Assembly: GCA_964510525.1 (NCBI GenBank)
Contig: CAZECE010000047.1
Location: 1-28,290 of the forward strand
From: CAZECE01 sp964510525
Lineage (GTDB): Bacteria; Pseudomonadota; Gammaproteobacteria; Pseudomonadales; JANQJO01
Reading direction: 5' to 3'
DNA length: 28,290 bases
Shown: positions 1-7,937 of the stretch, one piece after another
Numbering within the stretch: the stretch's first letter is position 1
Layout of the letters: each line of letters starts with the position of its first letter
Notes under the pieces: model-generated
Databases searched by the model: none
What the model saw: only the letters and a program-made list of their open reading frames with translations
Told to the model about the DNA's origin: nothing
Translations under genes and position numbers: made by a program

Positions 1-309
1 GATGATAACGTCGATGAGATCATTGAAGGTGTTGAAAGTTTGCAAGTTGAATACGGTGAGCAGCTTTCTACCAGTAATGTTCGTTATCTAACGGCCGATG
101 ATGCGAACCTGAACATGCGACGGGTGACCACGGTTCGTTTGGGGGTGTTGATGCAAAGTTTGGTGCCTTCTAAGAAGAGCGATGATACCGCGACTTATGT
201 TTTGCCTGGGGCTTCTATAGCGCCCAGCGGTGATGGCCTGACCCATCAGGGCGGGCTTTATATGCGTAAAGTGTTTTCCAAAACCGTGCAGTTGAAAAAT
301 CGGGCATAA
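1..309 (+). CDS. pilW: PilW-like type IV pilus minor pilin, C-terminal part
   Basis: The reading frame is open from the first base and ends in TAA, so only about the last 102 residues are present. The visible part has the PilW tail pattern: an EGVESLQVEYG segment near the start, a stretch ending in TTVRLGVLMQS, and a closing KVFSKTVQLKNRA, which resembles the usual 'R.VF..TV.LRNR' end of PilW proteins. PilW is a minor pilin thought to help form the initiating complex at the pilus tip in the inner membrane. The N-terminal prepilin leader lies outside the window. The stop codon overlaps the start of pilX (TAATG), so the two are translationally coupled. The identification rests on remembered family patterns and on pilX next door. 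Confidence 0.8.
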   Translation, partial: DDNVDEIIEGVESLQVEYGEQLSTSNVRYLTADDANLNMRRVTTVRLGVLMQSLVPSKKSDDTATYVLPGASIAPSGDGLTHQGGLYMRKVFSKTVQLKNRA

Positions 310-803
310 TGATGGCAAATCGTGTTGAAATAGGTCGAATAGAAAAAGGTCGAGTGCGTTTTCCCGCAAAAGAAACCGGGGCAGTGCTGATAGTGGGGTT
401 ATTGCTGCTGATCAGCATGACGCTGTTGACTGTGGGTGGCATGCAATCGGTGGCGATGAATGAAAACATGGCCTCCAATTCACACCTGCAAAATCGCCGT
501 TTCCAGGCTGCTGAGAGTGCTGGGGAATTCTCTTTGGATCAAACCGCATGGATCAATCAAACCTTAACTTATATGGATGACCCCGATTTCAGCGACTGGC
601 CATCTTACACTGTTGATATCAATGATCAGGATCTGACGATCCAAGTCACGCTCGAAGCGTCCAGCTCAATGATGATGGGGTACTCACTTAATATGGATGG
701 CAGCAGTTCTTATATTCGATTGCAGGCCGACAGTCAGTCCAACTTTGCCACAGGCGCGAGCACGCGTTTAGTGCAAGGATTTGTGCGCGTTGGGGCTGGC
801 TAA
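309..803 (+). CDS. pilX: PilX-like type IV pilus minor pilin
   Basis: This 164-residue protein has a type III (prepilin) signal. A basic leader ends at Gly24, followed by the hydrophobic helix AVLIVGLLLLISMTLL and then the typical 'FQAAESA' segment around residue 65. Position +5 after the predicted cleavage site is Val, not the Glu found in most pilins; GspK-type tip subunits also lack this Glu, which agrees with a PilX role at the pilus tip. The start ATG overlaps the pilW stop, and a second ATG follows directly at 312. In related gammaproteobacteria pilX is followed by pilY1 and pilE. Here it is followed at once by a gene on the other strand, and the two stop codons overlap by 4 bases, so the pilin operon is cut short or rearranged. 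Confidence 0.8.
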   Translation: MMANRVEIGRIEKGRVRFPAKETGAVLIVGLLLLISMTLLTVGGMQSVAMNENMASNSHLQNRRFQAAESAGEFSLDQTAWINQTLTYMDDPDFSDWPSYTVDINDQDLTIQVTLEASSSMMMGYSLNMDGSSSYIRLQADSQSNFATGASTRLVQGFVRVGAG

Positions 804-3082
804 CCCGCGGGCAGGCCGCGGCGATGTTCATTAAACATAGACACTCGCTGGCTGTACAGCACCAGTTCTAACATCAGCTCTAACACCAAAATAATGCCCA
901 GTGTTGACAGGCTGAGGGATTTGTTGATGTTCGTATCTGTGTCTGAAATTGTTATTGGTTGACCCAAAAGTGTCGACGTCACCGTGTACATCTTAAAAAA
1001 AGCCGCGTAAGGCCCATCAAAAAGACGCAAAGATTTCAGTGCAACCATTAAACGCTCACCCTTGGACAAACTGCTTACCGAGGCGGCTTGTTCTGCTTTT
1101 TTCAGACTGGGTGCTAACGCCTGTTCTGGATCAACATCAATATCAGCACCCGTATTAACACCGACATTAAAATCCTGTTGAAATATTTTTTCGCCACGTT
1201 GGCTTAGGCTTCTGAGCAGGCCCGCTATTGGAAACAGGGCAAACAACGCGCCCGAAGTGGTGGCGGTGAGTCGTCGACCCACTTCATGGTGGCCCGCGAT
1301 TCCCAAGGCGACTCCGGTTAAGGCGCTGGAAAGACACAGCATAATGCCAGCCTGGATAACCGCTTTGCTGTGTTGATGGCTGATGCTGGTTGGGAGGGTA
1401 TTCAATCCCTGGGTATTCCTATCATTTGCCGTATTGGTTAAAGATTTGAATGCGGCCTTTAGAATTGGGCTGATTTCTTCCAGTGTTGAAAACCCGGTTG
1501 CGAATAAGGTGCCGGCATAAATCAGCGTGTAATTGGCGCCAGGCGGTAGGCTGTTAACCAGAACCGGTGTTAACGCGGCGACCGAGGCGTATTTGCGTAA
1601 AGAGCCCATTAAGTACTGGTTGCGAATTTCGGGAGTCAGCTCTGGGTACTGCACAGTTTCATCGGGGGTGTCATGGACGGTGCGTTTGATGATGCCTGCC
1701 AGCGGTGTCAGCATGGCTTGAATGCTGTCGTGGGCGGGGTCAAGTGTGCGGCTGGTTTGGGTGCGCACGGCGCACTCTAAAGAATAATGCAGCAAGGGCA
1801 CAGAAACCGCAGCCCAACCCAGAGCGGTGGATTGATTCATGGCCATGCTGGCTAAGATCACGCCATAGGTGCTGATGCCGCTGGCGATCAAAGGCACTTG
1901 CTTTTGCATAAAGTGCTGGTGAATTTGTTTTTGTATTTGCAGATAGTTTGAAAACGCTTTTTTAAATGCTTGCTGGTTGTGTTTGGCGGTGTTGTCTAAC
2001 GTTGTTTTTAGTTGGCCTTGTTTAATACTCTGTTTGGCGGCGCAGCATTGATTTTCTCGGTCCTCAAGCAGCTGAAATAGCAGGGTCGTGATCGGTGAAT
2101 GGAGATGGTTTAAAAAACCATCTTCTAATAAGGCGGCAAACAGAGTGTCTTTTTCAGTGGGGTTACCTGCCATCACGTCCATACCGGTTGAGGTAGGGTG
2201 CGGCCCGACGTTTTCCATGGCTTGTATGATGTCTTGAATGAATGTGTTTTTGTTTTTTGATTCAGTTGTGACCTTATCGTAATACCTATGCAATTCCCCA
2301 AGCAAGGTCATGATCCCTTGTTTTAAAAGGGGGTCTTCAAGAATTTCCTGGCAATTGAGGCCTAAGGCGGCGGCCATTAAATTGGATAAGTTGACGCCCA
2401 GTTTTTCAAATGAGGCGCGTTTAAAGTCATCGTGGTTTGAGAGTTTAATGGCGTAATGGCGGTTGCGAATGGGCTCAGCTAAGCGGGTTAGTTTGGGGTC
2501 TTGGCGCAGCGTGATGCTGGGTTCGACTAAGGTGGCTTGGATGAGGGTCTCTCCCGCCTCATTGGTGAGCCTTTTTGCTGGAAATGAAGCAAACCCTGGG
2601 ATGCCGGTCATGTGATGCAATTTGAGCTGATCGATTAAGTGATTAATGGGTTGCAGGTTGTGAAGGGGGTGGTGGGTGTTCAACGCTTTCATGCCATTGG
2701 CCAGCCCAATGACCACGGTGTTGTGATCGGCGTGAGTTAATAAGGTTGTTGAGAGAGTTGGCGTTAAATCCGTGGCTTTGGTGGTCACGAAAATGTAGGC
2801 CATTTTTTCGTTCTTTTGAGCGATCGGTAGTCTTATATCTAGGGTTTTTTGCGTGTTCTTGCGTGGTAAGGTCAGTGTCACGGTGACCTGTTTGTCTTTT
2901 GCGTTGGGGCGCGAATCAATGGCACGTAAGCGAGCGTTGTTGCCAAAGGAGTCCTGTAAAATCGCTGCTAAAGAACAGCCAATGGCGCCAGCCCCTACGA
3001 TGCCAATGTGCATCGGTGAGTCATTTGTTGGAGAGGTTATTGTTGGTGTGTCGATTAATGCAGGGGTAGTGGTTTGATTCAT
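800..3082 (-). CDS. Ketopantoate reductase-like protein fused to a C-terminal membrane domain
   Basis: This 760-residue protein has two parts. Residues about 24-340 look like a ketopantoate reductase (PanE/ApbA) fold: a Rossmann motif GAGAIG at 30-35, a 'TTKATD' segment with Lys102, 'LANGM' with Asn129, 'EKLGVN' with Lys227 in the position of the catalytic lysine, and 'PTEKD' with Glu310 matching the conserved acidic residue. An NAD(P)H-dependent 2-keto acid reductase activity is therefore likely. Residues about 395-760 are not part of that family. They contain hydrophobic stretches near 397-435, 500-530, 575-597, 607-625 and 722-744, suggesting a membrane-embedded domain that I do not recognise. 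Usual PanE is about 300 residues. The start is uncertain: the first 23 residues are Thr/Pro-rich, Met24 directly precedes the Rossmann strand, and neither has a clear ribosome site. It lies 54 bp downstream of the aminotransferase gene on the same strand. Confidence 0.7.
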   Translation of the reverse strand: MNQTTTPALIDTPTITSPTNDSPMHIGIVGAGAIGCSLAAILQDSFGNNARLRAIDSRPNAKDKQVTVTLTLPRKNTQKTLDIRLPIAQKNEKMAYIFVTTKATDLTPTLSTTLLTHADHNTVVIGLANGMKALNTHHPLHNLQPINHLIDQLKLHHMTGIPGFASFPAKRLTNEAGETLIQATLVEPSITLRQDPKLTRLAEPIRNRHYAIKLSNHDDFKRASFEKLGVNLSNLMAAALGLNCQEILEDPLLKQGIMTLLGELHRYYDKVTTESKNKNTFIQDIIQAMENVGPHPTSTGMDVMAGNPTEKDTLFAALLEDGFLNHLHSPITTLLFQLLEDRENQCCAAKQSIKQGQLKTTLDNTAKHNQQAFKKAFSNYLQIQKQIHQHFMQKQVPLIASGISTYGVILASMAMNQSTALGWAAVSVPLLHYSLECAVRTQTSRTLDPAHDSIQAMLTPLAGIIKRTVHDTPDETVQYPELTPEIRNQYLMGSLRKYASVAALTPVLVNSLPPGANYTLIYAGTLFATGFSTLEEISPILKAAFKSLTNTANDRNTQGLNTLPTSISHQHSKAVIQAGIMLCLSSALTGVALGIAGHHEVGRRLTATTSGALFALFPIAGLLRSLSQRGEKIFQQDFNVGVNTGADIDVDPEQALAPSLKKAEQAASVSSLSKGERLMVALKSLRLFDGPYAAFFKMYTVTSTLLGQPITISDTDTNINKSLSLSTLGIILVLELMLELVLYSQRVSMFNEHRRGLPAG

Positions 3083-3136
3083 CCAGAGAGTAACTTAATC
3101 TTTGTTAAAGGGCCGTTAAATTTAAATATTGTTAGA

Positions 3137-4831
3137 TTAAATGTTGTTAAAGTAGTTAAGGGTCTCTGCTTCAGGAATTTTGATTAAGTGCTCCATCTCT
3201 TTTGTTGTGAGCTTCGTTGTGAGCGGGTTTGAGTTCAATACTTGGCTGATAATGGCGCTGGTATTGTTATTGAGGGTGGGCAGATGTTGGATGTCGGTGA
3301 CCATGTCTTTTAGGCGATCGATTAAGGTGTCTCGCAGGTTGAGATTTTCGTAGGCACCATAGAAACGAACGCCGTATTCAACGTCGCCATTGTCGGCCAG
3401 GTGTTTATCTGGTACGCCCATGAGGCCGTATTGGCAGGCAATGTATGCAGCCAGGTCGACGTCATTTTGAACGGTGTCGTTGGGGGTGTTGATGCCTAAG
3501 GTGCGCAGCGCTTCTTGGGCTTCTTTGGGGAGTGGTGTATTGGCATCGATTAATGTTTTAAATAGAGTCAGATACACAAACATGGGGCCTGGTTTTTCGC
3601 CTTTGGGCACTACGCCTAAGGCCTGCAGTTCGTCGTGTATGGGTTGCATGCGTTCAAGATAAAATTGGGTTTTGTTTTCCAGCTGCTTTTGGGTCAGGCT
3701 TAGCGCGGCTTTCATGGCAATGGCGGCAATGGGGTGGGTGTTTAGGGTATTGGTGAGTTCGGTTTTACTAATGTCTGAGATCATTTCGGGTGTTGCGAAA
3801 ATCAAGCCGCCACGCAATCCGGGCTCGCCGAGCCCTTTTGAGCCACTCATGATGTAGATGGTTTTTCTTGGGTTGAGCGCTTCATGCGTTTGTTTCACGA
3901 GCTTGCCTTCTTCAACATTATCCGCGTAAGCCAAATCTACGATCAACTGCAAGCCAGGGTATTTATCTTGCAGCTTGGCGAGTTTGTTTAACATCGTTTG
4001 GCTGGGCGTGGTGCCGTTGGGGTTGCCGGGAATGGTGAGCACCAGTGCGTGTTTGCTGTGTGGCGAGTGTTTTAAGGTTTGCTCGAAACGAGTTAAATAG
4101 TTGTCGGTGATGCCTTGCGTTGCTGAGAGCTCGAAAACTTTCGCGTTGGGTGAAAACGTATTGAGTTGTCTGGAGTACAGAGCATAGGTTGGAGAGGGGA
4201 GGTGGATGTTGTAGCCGAGTTGGCTGAGAGTGGTGAAGGTGATGTTCGCGGCTTCAGCACCGCCATTGGTCAGTAAAACATGATCGGCGGTTAAATTTGC
4301 AATGGAGTGGCTTAGGGATAGTCGCTTATTGATAAGGTGTGCGATTGCCTCTCGGTCCTGTGGGGCTCCGCCGGCTGAGGTGTAGCCCGTGTACTCGCCT
4401 TGCAACAGTTTTTGGGTGAAAGCGAGGCCTATTTTGAGGCGGGTCAGTGTATTGGCGGATTGTGTGGGTAAGCCTCTGGTGCTGTCTAAAATGGGCGTGC
4501 CTTTGAGTGCTTCCAGTGCTTTACGCAGTTCGCCTGCTTTATGAGGGTTCAGGCCGCTGGGAAATTCGGGGTAGGTGGCTTGGATTTTAGTGGGTGATGT
4601 TATATTAAGCGTTTTGATTCGGCTGTCTATAAATCGCTTGATTGAGTTCAGGGCGTGCTCGGTATTAAGCGGGGTGATGTCTGTGGTTCTTGTGTTTTGG
4701 GTTGCTGTATTTTGTGTGGTCTTGTTGTGTGTTGTTGTATTTGGGGGGGGCTGAATAAAGTCTTTTGCTGTTAAGGCGATGCTGGATCCGATGGTGGTTG
4801 AGGCAATGTGTCTTAACTGCGGGGCAACCAT
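3137..4831 (-). CDS. PLP-dependent aminotransferase, class I/II
   Basis: This 564-residue protein has the landmarks of fold-type I aminotransferases: 'YTSAGGAPQDREAIA' near 150, 'LTNGGAEAAN' at 187-196, 'PGNPNGT' at 268-274, 'VDLAYAD' with Asp299, the PLP-binding lysine in 'SGSKGLGEPGLRGG' (Lys332), and a late arginine in 'YGVRFYG' (Arg489) placed like the carboxylate-binding Arg of aspartate aminotransferase. It should be a cytoplasmic enzyme moving an amino group between an amino acid and a 2-keto acid; the substrate cannot be read. It is longer than the usual 390-430 residues, with an N-terminal extension of about 60-80 residues containing a Thr/Asn-rich stretch (31-50). An AAGGA ribosome site sits 9 bases before the ATG. 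It is the first gene of a pair with the reductase-membrane fusion, so its keto product may be the reductase substrate (inference). Confidence 0.85.
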   Translation of the reverse strand: MVAPQLRHIASTTIGSSIALTAKDFIQPPPNTTTHNKTTQNTATQNTRTTDITPLNTEHALNSIKRFIDSRIKTLNITSPTKIQATYPEFPSGLNPHKAGELRKALEALKGTPILDSTRGLPTQSANTLTRLKIGLAFTQKLLQGEYTGYTSAGGAPQDREAIAHLINKRLSLSHSIANLTADHVLLTNGGAEAANITFTTLSQLGYNIHLPSPTYALYSRQLNTFSPNAKVFELSATQGITDNYLTRFEQTLKHSPHSKHALVLTIPGNPNGTTPSQTMLNKLAKLQDKYPGLQLIVDLAYADNVEEGKLVKQTHEALNPRKTIYIMSGSKGLGEPGLRGGLIFATPEMISDISKTELTNTLNTHPIAAIAMKAALSLTQKQLENKTQFYLERMQPIHDELQALGVVPKGEKPGPMFVYLTLFKTLIDANTPLPKEAQEALRTLGINTPNDTVQNDVDLAAYIACQYGLMGVPDKHLADNGDVEYGVRFYGAYENLNLRDTLIDRLKDMVTDIQHLPTLNNNTSAIISQVLNSNPLTTKLTTKEMEHLIKIPEAETLNYFNNI

Positions 4832-4928
4832 AGATTGATTTCCTTGCTAAGTAACGTGTATGGAAGCTTTGTGTAAGCAGGCTCTGTGCCAAGTAAGGTT
4901 TGCTTGAAATATTGGTGCTTTACCTGGC

Positions 4929-4950
4929 ATTGCTAGGCATGGCTAGCAAT
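4929..4950. other. Perfect inverted repeat between hinT and the aminotransferase gene
   Basis: Arms ATTGCTAG (4929-4936) and CTAGCAAT (4943-4950) are exact complements around a 6-base loop. Neither strand has a T-run directly after the hairpin, so it does not fit a standard intrinsic terminator. It lies about 98 bp upstream of the aminotransferase start and 60 bp past the hinT stop. An operator site or an RNA-stabilising 3' hairpin is possible. The rest of 4832-5010 shows nothing else I can support. Confidence 0.4.
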
Positions 4951-5010
4951 CTACAAAAAATGGCTGCACAAAAACGGGGTTCAGTGGGGCTGTCTTGGTG
5001 CGTTGCGGTA

Positions 5011-5352
5011 TTAGCCCGGAGGCCATTGAAAGGTTCGGCCAGCTAGAATGTGGATGTGCATATGAAATACGGTTTGACCGGCGGCTTCACCGTTATTGAT
5101 CACCAATCGAAACGCGTCTTCAATGCCCAGTTCTCGGGTAATGTCGCCCACTTTTAGTAATAGATGACCCATCAGTGTTTGATCTTCGGGTTCAGCGTTG
5201 GCGACTTTGTCGATGTGTTTTTTGGGGATCAGTAAAATGTGGGTCGGGGCTTGGGGGTTGATGTCTTTAAAAGCCAGACAAAGATCGTCTTCATAGACAA
5301 TGTCAGCGGGGATGTCTCGGTTGATGATTTTCGTGAACAGAGTATCGGTCAT
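5011..5352 (-). CDS. hinT: HinT-like histidine triad (HIT) nucleotide hydrolase
   Basis: The 113-residue protein matches the size and pattern of bacterial HinT. It opens with 'TLFTKIINRDIPADIVYED', has 'FKDINPQAPTHILLIPKKH' in the middle, and carries the triad 'HMHIHIL' followed by the closing 'WPPG'. The family hydrolyses purine nucleoside phosphoramidates and aminoacyl-adenylates, with the central triad histidine as nucleophile; the protein is cytoplasmic. It lies 39 bases downstream of the small YcaR-like gene on the same strand and is probably co-transcribed with it. Nothing in the triad region looks damaged. Confidence 0.92.
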   Translation of the reverse strand: MTDTLFTKIINRDIPADIVYEDDLCLAFKDINPQAPTHILLIPKKHIDKVANAEPEDQTLMGHLLLKVGDITRELGIEDAFRLVINNGEAAGQTVFHMHIHILAGRTFQWPPG

Positions 5353-5391
5353 GTGAAGGCTGCCTTTTAATCAAATGGTCTTATAAGATTG

Positions 5392-5580
5392 CTAGGATTG
5401 TTTTTCAGGTCGCGGGGCGTTGAGAGGGCGGGCTTCTTCTTCAAGCATGACTGGGATGCCGTCGCGAATCGGGTACGCCAGGCCAGAGACTTCAGCAATA
5501 AGTTCCTGGTGCTTTTCATCGTATTCTAGAGGGGTTTTGCTGACGGGGCAGACTAAAATTTCTAAGAGTTTTTTGTCCAT
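5392..5580 (-). CDS. ycaR: YcaR/Trm112-like small protein (UPF0434)
   Basis: This 62-residue protein has the family pattern 'LLEILVCPVSKTPLEYD' at the start and 'LAYPIRDGIPVMLEEEAR' in the middle, and is nearly the same length as E. coli YcaR (60). The role of YcaR in bacteria is not well defined; related Trm112 proteins are small partner subunits of methyltransferases in other organisms. In many relatives the first motif is CPxC. Here the second Cys is Ser (CPVS) and only one Cys remains in the protein, so zinc binding through a Cys pair is unlikely. In E. coli the gene sits between lpxK and kdsB; neither is seen here, where its neighbours are hinT downstream and the divergent trpS. Confidence 0.85.
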   Translation of the reverse strand: MDKKLLEILVCPVSKTPLEYDEKHQELIAEVSGLAYPIRDGIPVMLEEEARPLNAPRPEKQS

Positions 5581-5757
5581 GATGGGCGTTTCCGAGCTGT
5601 TGGTTTAAGTTGTTGGTTTAAAAGTGTATCTAGTTTGGTAGTGTCTCATAAAACGGGCCTAAGTGCTGTTGTCCCTTTGGCCAGTTCAGTCCTCGCTATC
5701 CTGTCCGAATTTTGCTAGTCTGCAAAGTTTTTATAAGATCGGAAAAGAGGGCGCGCA

Positions 5758-6972
5758 GTGGCACAGGCGGTTTTTGAAAACCGAGTACTCTCCGGGATGC
5801 GATCCACCGGAGGGCTTCATTTGGGGCACTATCACGGGGTGCTGAAAAATTGGATCAAGCTGCAGCACGAATACGAGTGCTTTTTCTTTGCCGCGGATTG
5901 GCATGCGCTGACCACGCATTATGAAGACGTGTCTCAGATTCAGCGTAACGTCTGGGACATGGCCATCGACTGGTTGGCGGCGGGGCTGAATCCGGGGTCT
6001 TGTACTATTTTTGTCCAGTCTTGGGTGCCTGAACACGCGGAATTGCACTTGTTGCTGAGCATGATGACGCCCCTTGGCTGGTTAGAGCGGGTGCCGAGTT
6101 TTAAAGATCAACAAGAGAAGCTGCGTGAGCGTGATCTGGATACCTATGGGTTTTTAGGGTATCCGCTGCTGCAAAGTGCCGATATTTTAATTTACAAAGC
6201 GGGCTGTGTGCCTGTTGGTGCCGACCAAGTAGCCCACGTTGAGATTACCCGCGAAATTGCGCGTCGCTTTAACCATTTATACGGTAGAGCCCCAGATTTT
6301 GATCAATCGGTCGAAGTCGCTTTGAAAAAAATGGGTAAAAAAGCGGCTAAACTCTATCAGAAGCTGAAAAAACGTTATCAAGAACAAGGTGAAACCGACG
6401 CCTTGGATACGGGGCGTGCGCTGGTTGAAGAGCAAAAAAATATTACTCTGGATGAGATTCAGTGTTTGTTGGGCCACTTAGAGGGGGAGGGGAAGGAAAT
6501 TCTTCCGGAGCCCAAAGCTTTGCTAACGCCTGTTGCGAAGATGCCGGGTATTGATGGTCAGAAGATGTCGAAATCTTATGGCAATACCATTACCTTGCGT
6601 GACACGGATGAAGAGGTGCAACAGAAAATTCGCACCATGCCTACTGATCCGGCGCGCGTTCGGCGAACAGATCCTGGTGATCCGGCTAAATGCCCGGTGT
6701 GGGAGTTCCATGAAATCTATTCGGATGATGACGTCAAAGAATGGGTTCAGACCGGGTGTCGATCGGCGGGTATTGGTTGTGTTGAGTGTAAGCAGCCGGT
6801 TATCGAAAAAATTCAGCAAGAGTTGCAACCGATTCGTATTCGAGCGAAAGATTACCAAGAAACCCCGGAAGTGGTGCATGCGCTGTTAGCGGAAGGCTCA
6901 GAAAAAGCACGAGAAGTTGCGCGCGAGACAATGGAAGAAGTTCGAGAAGCCATGGGGCTGGAGTACCGGTGA
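5758..6972 (+). CDS. trpS: Tryptophanyl-tRNA synthetase with a four-cysteine cluster
   Basis: This 404-residue class I synthetase charges tRNA-Trp. It has the HIGH-type signature 'GLHLGHY' (HLGH at 21-24) and 'KMSKS' at 269-273, with typical TrpRS segments between them ('LGYPLLQSADILIYKA', 'VPVGADQVAHVEITREIARRF'). About 70 extra residues (roughly 178-250, Lys-rich) sit between the Rossmann domain and KMSKS. The C-terminal domain has Cys312, Cys334, Cys341 and Cys344 with spacing C-x21-C-x6-C-x2-C, almost that reported for the [4Fe-4S]-binding TrpRS of Thermotoga maritima (C-x22-C-x6-C-x2-C). An iron-sulfur cluster is therefore likely (inference). The start is GTG, preceded by AGAGGG. The stop overlaps the scpA start (GTGA), so translation is coupled. 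Confidence 0.95.
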   Translation: MAQAVFENRVLSGMRSTGGLHLGHYHGVLKNWIKLQHEYECFFFAADWHALTTHYEDVSQIQRNVWDMAIDWLAAGLNPGSCTIFVQSWVPEHAELHLLLSMMTPLGWLERVPSFKDQQEKLRERDLDTYGFLGYPLLQSADILIYKAGCVPVGADQVAHVEITREIARRFNHLYGRAPDFDQSVEVALKKMGKKAAKLYQKLKKRYQEQGETDALDTGRALVEEQKNITLDEIQCLLGHLEGEGKEILPEPKALLTPVAKMPGIDGQKMSKSYGNTITLRDTDEEVQQKIRTMPTDPARVRRTDPGDPAKCPVWEFHEIYSDDDVKEWVQTGCRSAGIGCVECKQPVIEKIQQELQPIRIRAKDYQETPEVVHALLAEGSEKAREVARETMEEVREAMGLEYR

Positions 6973-7904
6973 GTTCAGTTTCCTCCGCGGTCAGCGAGCC
7001 TGTCGTTAGCGAGCCTGTTGAAAACGCAACGGATGTCAGCGTGACAGAGGGCACGGCAGAGCTCGAAACGGAAAAGCCCTCATCTGACAGTGCGATTTAT
7101 CTGTATGGACAGCCGCTTAAAGAGTTGCCAAAGGATCTGTACATTCCCCCGGAAGCCTTAGAGGTCATTTTAGAGGCTTTTGAAGGGCCGTTGGATTTGT
7201 TGTTGTATTTGATCAAAAAACAAAACCTCGACATCCTAGACATCGCGGTGTCTGAAATTACCCGGCAGTATATGGAGTATGTGCAGCTGATTTCCACGCT
7301 GCAGCTTGAGTTAGCGGCCGAATATTTGGTAATGGCGGCGACGTTGGGTGAGATCAAATCTCGTTGCTTGTTACCGCGTCCGCCTGAAACCGAAGACAGC
7401 GAAGAAGACCCTCGCATGGCACTGATCAAGCGCCTGCAAAATTACGAACGCTTTAAAATGGCGGCTGAGGATTTGGATCAATTGCCTCGGGTGGAGCGGG
7501 ATACGTTTTTAGCGCGCGTGGTGATGCCCAAGAATACTCAACCTGAAGCCCTGCCCGATGTGTTGTTGAAAGATTTGTTAATGGCGTTTAAAGAGGTTGT
7601 ATTTCGTGCCGGGTTGTATGAGCAGCATAAAGTCCAGCGTGAGGCGTTGTCGACTCGTGATCGGATGTCAAAAATTTTGGACACCCTAAGGCGTGAAAAC
7701 GTCGTGGCGTTTTTTACGTTGTTTGAATTAACCGAAGGGCGATCTGGGGTGGTAGTGACGTTTTTAGCGGCTTTAGAATTGATTAAAGAAGGATTGGTGT
7801 CCATCGTGCAGCAAGAGGCCTTTGCACCGATTTATTTGAAGTCGAAACTATTAGATGAAACAGCTGCTGAGATAGATGAGATTGAGTCCGCTAGAGAAGG
7901 CTGA
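6969..7904 (+). CDS. scpA: ScpA, kleisin subunit of the SMC condensin complex
   Basis: ScpA bridges SMC heads together with ScpB to organise and segregate the chromosome. The 311-residue protein has the N-terminal SMC-binding segment 'FEGPLDLLLYLIKKQNLDIL' at 71-90, 'ITRQYMEYV' and 'LAAEYLVMAATLGEIKSR' helices at about 97-132, and a C-terminal winged-helix region at about 230-290. Before the conserved part there is an extension of about 45 residues rich in Ser, Glu, Val and Pro, with a short duplicated 'SEPV' motif; most ScpA proteins lack such a long leader. The GTG start overlaps the trpS stop. A later start cannot be excluded, but I see no better codon with a ribosome site. It is followed 33 bp later by scpB. 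Confidence 0.93.
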   Translation: MSSVSSAVSEPVVSEPVENATDVSVTEGTAELETEKPSSDSAIYLYGQPLKELPKDLYIPPEALEVILEAFEGPLDLLLYLIKKQNLDILDIAVSEITRQYMEYVQLISTLQLELAAEYLVMAATLGEIKSRCLLPRPPETEDSEEDPRMALIKRLQNYERFKMAAEDLDQLPRVERDTFLARVVMPKNTQPEALPDVLLKDLLMAFKEVVFRAGLYEQHKVQREALSTRDRMSKILDTLRRENVVAFFTLFELTEGRSGVVVTFLAALELIKEGLVSIVQQEAFAPIYLKSKLLDETAAEIDEIESAREG

Positions 7905-7937
7905 CACACAAGTAAATAATTTTAAAGACCGTTTGAT

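Noticed and set aside
4665..4892. Open frame over the start of the aminotransferase gene
   Set aside because: It overlaps the N-terminus and leader of the real gene and has a biased His/Asn-rich product.
4929..4950. Intrinsic terminator for hinT
   Set aside because: The hairpin has no following T-run on the relevant strand.
5640..5757. Promoter for trpS with a TATAAG box near 5731
   Set aside because: A -10-like TATAAG is present but no -35 box at proper spacing matches well enough to report.
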